DNA from: Zygnema cylindricum
Lineage: Eukaryota; Streptophyta; Zygnematophyceae; Zygnematales; Zygnemataceae
Direction of reading: 5' to 3'
Length of the DNA: 64,000 nt
NCBI GenBank assembly: GCA_037447655.1
Contig: JBBHKE010001661.1
Span: 33,501-97,500, forward strand
Position 1 is the first letter of the stretch. The number at the start of each line of letters is the position of its first letter. The notes beneath the pieces were generated by a model. That model searched no databases, was not told the origin of the DNA, and worked only from the letters and a program-made list of their open reading frames with translations. Positions 59,093 through 64,000 of this stretch are shown here, one piece after another. The translations under genes were made by a program, and so were the position numbers.

Positions 59093-59475
59093 GTGAGAGA
59101 GAGAGAGAGAGGAGAGAGAGGGAGAGAGAGGGAGAGAGAGAGAGGGAGAGAGGGCGAGAGAGGGAGAGGGACGGGGAGGGGGAGAGAGGGAGAGGGGGAG
59201 AGAGGGAGAGGGAGGGAGAGAGGGGGAGAGAGAGGGAGAAGGGGAGAGGGGAGAGAGGGGAGAGAGGGAGAGTGAGAAAGGAAAGTGGGAGAGAGAGGAG
59301 AGAGAGGGAGGGAGAGAGGGAGAAGGGGAGAGAGGGGGAGAGAGGGGGAGAGAGAGGGAGAGAGAGGGAGAGAGAGGGAGAGTAGGGAGAGAGGGAGAGA
59401 GGGAGAGAGAGGGAGAGAGAGGGAGAGAATGGGAGAGAGATTGGGAGAAAGAGAGAGGGGGAGAGAGGGAGCAAG
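59093..59475. repeat. GAGAGAGGGAGA simple repeat, about 380 bp
   Basis: Continuous purine tract with scattered C/T/A changes. The several long open frames across it in both strands are artefacts. Confidence 0.95.
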
Positions 59476-60636
59476 TAAATAAACATACTGTCGGGAAAAT
59501 TTCCGCGGTATAAATATATGCGAGACAGAAAGCGGCCGCGATTCCAAATTTTCCGATTAGGGCACAAACCACATTTAGTGTTTCCTCCCAGCAAGTTTCC
59601 TCGGGGACCATACACCTGTCTGGAACTGTCTCCCCCACAAAAGACAAAAAAAAGCATCCCCAAAAGAAAAATTAATCCTCATAAGACAAAGTATCCAGGA
59701 AAGATAAAAAAAAAAAGGAACATCCGCCAAAAGAAAAATTATCCACAGAAGACAAAAACATCATGAAAGACAAAAATCTCCAGGTCAACAGAAATGAGCG
59801 TGGACCGCATTTTTACCTTTTTTTTTTTCCTTTTAACTACTATTATTTAGGTTTTATTTACCGGATCAATCTGCAAAAACAATAATAACTGTGGATAATA
59901 ACAGGTATACAAATATATATAAACAATAATTACCGTGGATAATGTATTAAACAAAAGTCTGTTGATGGGTAGGATTTATGTTAAAATAAATAATTCTGTC
60001 GCCATAATTAGTGTAAAATGTTGTCCGACTTTTGAACAGAAGCCCAATTTCTAGGAGCAAAAAAAAAAAAAAAAAAACCTTTAAAATTCCTTCGCTTTAT
60101 ACTGCTCCGCGTGGTTTTTTGGTTGAAATAGGGGTTGATTTACGACAAAATTGAACAATTTTCAACAATTTTCGAGAAATTTTCAACAATGTTCAGCAAT
60201 TTCCAACAATCTCCATAAGTTACCAATCCACACTATTTATGTGGGATGTTTTCCCATGTCGGTTGTTCCCCTACTTAAATTCCTATGTTTTGTAGGAAAC
60301 AAAAATTTCTTTCTCTCTTTTATTTTTTTTTAAATCATCAAAAACTTGAATTGTCATCGAAACGCCTGAAATAGTCCCAAAAACAATCACTCTAGAAAAA
60401 TAAAAAAAACTAAGAACCCCTCTTACCCCGGATGAAAACCCCCCCGAGACAGGCGACTCCACCGAGAAAAAGACAAAAGGAGAGAAGGAGACGCCGCCCA
60501 ACTCTGCAAAAAAAAAAAACAAAAAAAAAAACCCGTGGTTTGGTTTGTCAATTAGTTTTTTTTATTATTATTTATTTGTTTTGAATTTTGGTTTAGAGCA
60601 TAACATCTTTTCGTAAAAAAACAAACTAGCTTTGTA
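59476..60636. other. non-coding AT-rich region
   Basis: No gene recognised. It contains A runs at 60060-60078 and 60508-60530, and a short ttttcaacaa repeat at about 60160-60210. Confidence 0.4.
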
Positions 60637-60641
60637 AAAAC

Positions 60642-61823
60642 TGCAATTCTGTGGTCTCCATTGACCCAGAGAATGAGCAGCCTATGTAAAGCCTCTAGGA
60701 TAATATTTGCCCCTTCTACTTTCCCGCTGAATAAGCGCCGCCCAGGCACACAAATATTCTGACCACTCTCACACCTGTGAGGACAAGACACCCCTATGTC
60801 GCCTGGACTCCCCTGAGTTCGCAACAAAAAGAATCCCTGAAAGTGGTCAAGTAAATTGATAGTTTTGGCTGGCCAAAGTTTTCCATTTATACAAGGTGCT
60901 CTGTGGGAGAGTCAGCTATCTACCTGAAATATTCTAAGTCTTAAACCCCTCTCTAAACCCTCTAGTACTGAGGTACGGACCAATCACGTTACTGTATAGT
61001 ACATAAAGGTACAGATGCCGGTGTACTTTTTGTACGGTCATCGTTCGACATGGCTTAAAAATCAACAAATGTCCTAACCGGATTCGCTCTTATAATCTCC
61101 GGATATTCCTGCCTCCAAATCTTATCTCTCCACGTGGCGTCAGGTCATGCCTCATCATAAAAATGGTACCGTATAAGAAAGTACAAGTGCCGGAGTACTT
61201 TCTGTACGTACATTGTACGATGTCGCCATAGTGCGACATTTGTCACTCCGGATTTGTTTTCTGCCGTTCTGGAAATTCCGTAATCTCGTACGATGTTGCC
61301 ACGTGTCATCCGGAGTGGCGGCGTCTGCAAACTGCCAAATTTTCCTTTCCGCGATGTTGGCGCTAACCACGGCCGTCCGATTTACATCGTAATTAAAACT
61401 GACCGTCGAAATAAATGTCCGTACTATTTATTTCATCCGATACTAAAAATACAACTGTTTCTATGCCCTATATACCGTAACCCAGCTAAATGGAAAATCC
61501 TACCTATAATTATTTAAATATTTATCAAACCCTGTACGTACTATCACTAGTCTTAGGCTAAAGGGACAAAGCTAACGGCTACGGGATGTTTGACGGACGG
61601 CAGGTACCAGGATCAATTCCTGGGTCCGTCAAATACCTTTTTGGTAAACATACCTATTATATATTCTTGTCTCTCTGGAGATCTTAGGCAGCCATGGCTC
61701 TAGCTCCCTCTCCAGCCTTCAGTGACTACAAAAGTGTGGGGGCTTGGAGAAGGGAGTCAGAGGCAGACTGCCTCTACTCTTTTTCCATCTAGTAAAGACC
61801 TAGAAAATACCCAAATATCAACA
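60642..61823 (-). repeat. left LTR of copia C, with internal duplication
   Basis: 1182 bp. A block of about 180 bp holding GTACA...CCGG.GTACTTT...TGTACG and CCACGTG occurs twice (about 60965-61145 and 61150-61330), which explains the extra length. It carries the conserved stem-loop (61704-61717 with 61741-61756). Confidence 0.8.
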
Positions 61824-62068
61824 TCCTCGTCTTCATCCTCAGTGATGGTGGCAATTGTTCTACCTACTGTAGAGGCGGGGGTGCCAAAAAAACGCGTTCC
61901 TCCAAACCCAGGTAGATGTGGGCATCGAACTTGTCCGGACACTATGCCCCATAGGTGTTTCTCAAATAGTTCTCCCTCCATCATTATTTCCCAATAAAGA
62001 AAGTTTGATCCATCAAATATGGGCACCCTAGAGGGTTGGCCCATAACGTGCAATTCTCTGGTCTCCAT
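61824..62068 (-). pseudogene. copia C gag N-terminal remnant
   Basis: The frame starts at ATG 62068-62066, 20 nt inside the right LTR, and reads METRELHVMGQPSRVPIFDG, closely parallel to A2 gag. It continues for about 80 codons (NFLYWEIMMEGELFEKHLWG, then LPGFGGTRFF) before running into the left LTR. The rest of gag-pol is deleted. Confidence 0.85.
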
Positions 62069-62081
62069 TGACCTAGAGAAT
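62038..62081 (-). promoter_or_regulatory. copia C gag-AUG hairpin and primer site
   Basis: On the element strand, ATTCTCT (62081-62075) pairs with AGAGAAT (62059-62053) and GGTC (62073-62070) with GACC (62063-62060). The loop is AATGGA with the start codon. The primer site CGTTATGGGCC follows the LTR directly. Confidence 0.7.
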
Positions 62082-62945
62082 GAGCAGCCTATGTACAACC
62101 TCTAGGACAATATTTGCCCCTTCTACTTTCCTGCTGAATAAGCGCCGCCCAGGCACACAAATATTTTGACCACTCTCACCCTTGAGAGGACAAGACTCCC
62201 GGAGTTAAACGCAAAAAGAATCACTGAATTTGCTCCCCTGAGCAGTAAGTTATGGTTGGTTAAAGATGACCTTTATAGTTACAAGCTCTCTTAAAGAGAG
62301 GTACCTAAATTTCACTAAGTCTTGGTCTGCCTACTTACAACTGCCTACTACTAAACCCTAGTCCAATAGAAACACTATATAGTACAAGAAGGTACATTAG
62401 GCGATGTACTTATTGTATGGCCATTGTACGACATGGCTTTCAAAGTGACGCCTGTGAAAACGACGCCATGGTTCCTCTTCCCATCTTCTCCAGTATCCAA
62501 TTGTATGGTGCCACGTGGCGTCGCGTGACGCTATCCCCAAAGGCCGCCGAAAGTTTATTGCGGGTGGCGGCTGCAATTGTGGCCGTCCGATCATTTGTAT
62601 TTATGCGACTTCGATTCGCTTCCATGCATGAATTGATTAATGCGTGTTTTCGTAAGTCTGCTGCAAATTAGTCCGTTTAACAGATGAATATGCGTGAAAC
62701 GTAGTACGTATATCGTTTCGCTAGTGCCTTAATGGATAAGGCTTAGGTCTAAATAGTAGCCTGTACACCTTGGTTCAAATCCGACCAGAGGCAGTATTTT
62801 GCTACAAATAGTAAAATACCTTCTATTTCATTCTGCCTCCTTCTAAATGACGCGGCACCCATGGCGTGCCTTTGGTTCTCTCTTTCTCTCTCTTTACATT
62901 CTAACTAAAATATAGAAGTGAACTATTAATTACCTCTTTTCAACA
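62049..62945 (-). repeat. right LTR of copia C
   Basis: 897 bp. Its middle resembles solo LTR F (ggttggttaaagatgacctttatagttac). It contains a tRNA-like stretch at about 62724-62795 (AATGGATAAGGC and GGTTCAAATCC). It lacks the conserved stem-loop found at the far end of the other LTRs. Confidence 0.8.
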
Positions 62946-62954
62946 AAAACAAAC

Positions 62955-63085
62955 GAGTTATCCGTAAAGAAAAAAGTTTTTCGTTAAACGAACAAGTTTT
63001 CGTAAAAAAAAGTTTTCCGTAAAAAGAAAAAAGTTTCTCGTAAAGAAAACAGCCTTCTGTAAAAGAAAATAACCTTCCATAAACA
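62955..63085. repeat. short repeats of TTTTCGTAAA type
   Basis: About six imperfect copies of a 20-bp unit (gtttttcgtaaaaaaaag). Confidence 0.6.
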
Positions 63086-63149
63086 AATAATACTCTGCAA
63101 ACCATTTTTCAAATACCTGAAAACAATTAAAATGGTCATTTGGGGTTTC

Positions 63150-63905
63150 CCCATATTATATATGTAGTGTATAGTGTACTTTACACTACATATACAGTAT
63201 GTCTAATACATATTTAGTGTGTTTTAACACTCGTATATTACGTTTTAATACACAAATAGTACGTTTAATACGGGTGTAGAACGTATGAAACTTCATAAAG
63301 TACATTTATTATACCCTTGTAGTATATTTAATCAGAGTATAGTAGATTTAATAAGCATGTACACCTTTTTAAATCTCGTAGAGTACATTATAGTGCATAT
63401 ATAGTGCGTTTTAAAAAGTGTATTGCACATTTAAAACGCTTTTAAAAGGTTCAAAACACCAAAGTACATAATGCTTCTAGCGTACGTCTTCATACCATAT
63501 AGTATGTTTCAAGACGTGTAAAGTACGTTTAATACGCAAAATGTACATTATTAGTGCTCATATAATACGTTATAATAAGCGTATAGTTCGTTTAGTACGC
63601 ATATAGCTCATTTTTAATACTCGTAACACACGTTATAGTACATGTATAGTACATTTTAATTCGTGTATAATACGTTTTCGTAACGAGTATAAAAAAAAAT
63701 TTATCCAAATAATACGTTTTAATAAGCATATAGTACATTTAATACACATATAGTACATTTTAATATAAAACACATATAGTACGTTAAATACGCGTCTACA
63801 TTTAACACACATATAGTACGTTTAACACAAGATAGTACATTTCAATAGTCGGATAGTACATTTTAATATGCCCACAGTACTTTTAGTATGTTTAATACAC
63901 ATATG
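63150..63905. repeat. TAGTAC/TTTAATAC degenerate minisatellite
   Basis: About 750 bp made mostly of variants of CATATAGTACGTTTAATAC with an irregular spacing of 25-45 bp. No coding sequence. Confidence 0.75.
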
Positions 63906-64000
63906 GTACGTCTCTCTCCCGCTCCCCCTCCCCCTACCCCTCTAACCCACCCCCTCCCCCTCTCCCTCTCTCCCTCCAACCGTTTCCCGGGGGGAGGGAG
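63906..64000. repeat. CT-rich tract at the window edge
   Basis: CCCTCTCCC-type pyrimidine repeat, cut by the end of the window. Confidence 0.85.

Larger units (their letters stand above)
60642..62945 (-). mobile_element. copia element C, gutted (LTR - 225 bp - LTR)
   Basis: Two LTRs flank only 225 bp of internal sequence, and a 5-bp target duplication aaaac (60637-60641 and 62946-62950) encloses the whole. The left LTR is 60642-61823 (1182 bp) and the right LTR is 62049-62945 (897 bp). They are similar only in their first ~150 bp and in patches, too different for ordinary sister LTRs. The element therefore looks like a recombination product of two subfamilies. The internal piece encodes the N-terminus of gag. 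Confidence 0.85.

Noticed and set aside
59003-59663. Several overlapping frames of 90-200 residues rich in Arg-Glu or Ser-Leu-Pro
   Set aside because: They are produced by the GAGAGGGAGA repeat.

Overview
The window is nuclear eukaryotic DNA, most likely from a streptophyte (a land plant or a charophyte relative). The evidence is: split genes with GT-AG introns; a pyrimidine 5'-nucleotidase whose motif IV reads in the plant style (GDHLGDL); an OS-9/EBS6 lectin gene of plant type; dense Ty1/copia and Ty3/gypsy elements; one gypsy primer site resembling plant initiator tRNA-Met; and many long A, GA and GGGA tracts. The species cannot be named from sequence alone.

Layout. 1-33,600 is a nested retrotransposon block. 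Copia A1 (579-7019, minus) is followed by a solo LTR E (plus, target duplication tgtac) split by a gypsy element G (8145-16065, minus, duplication tacgt). A 415-bp hAT-type MITE (17224-17638, duplication cacatgac) and the relic of an unusual plant reverse transcriptase (about 17.8-19.4 kb) come next. Copia B (20152-33627, plus) is interrupted in its 5' LTR by the nearly intact copia A2 (20290-26737, minus, duplication tacac) and in its RT domain by solo LTR F (30350-31581).

33.6-41.4 kb is mostly non-coding. It holds one convincing exon of an F-type lectin (fucolectin) at 35107-35544, a second relic of the same reverse transcriptase family (minus, 37.5-38.2 kb) and long simple repeats. 41.5-53.4 kb is the gene island: an OS-9 homologue on the minus strand (six exons found, 3' end not found), a tRNA-Gly(UCC) gene at 45921-45992, and a complete nine-exon 5'-nucleotidase gene on the plus strand (46335-53432, 473 residues) with one GC-AG intron and a fold-back element in its last intron. 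53.4-64 kb is repeats: a 50-bp minisatellite, a decayed copia D, GA tracts, a gutted copia C (60642-62945, duplication aaaac) and TAGTAC-rich repeats.

The most unusual signal is in the LTRs of the A/C/E/F copia lineage. The gag start codon lies inside the LTR, in the apical loop (AATGGA) of a hairpin whose stem changes in a compensatory way between copies. In the full copies it is followed directly by a GGTTATGGGCCC-type primer site that matches the anticodon loop of initiator tRNA-Met (half-tRNA priming, as in Drosophila copia). A second hairpin at the other end of the LTR keeps its loop (CAGTGACT core) while its stem covaries.
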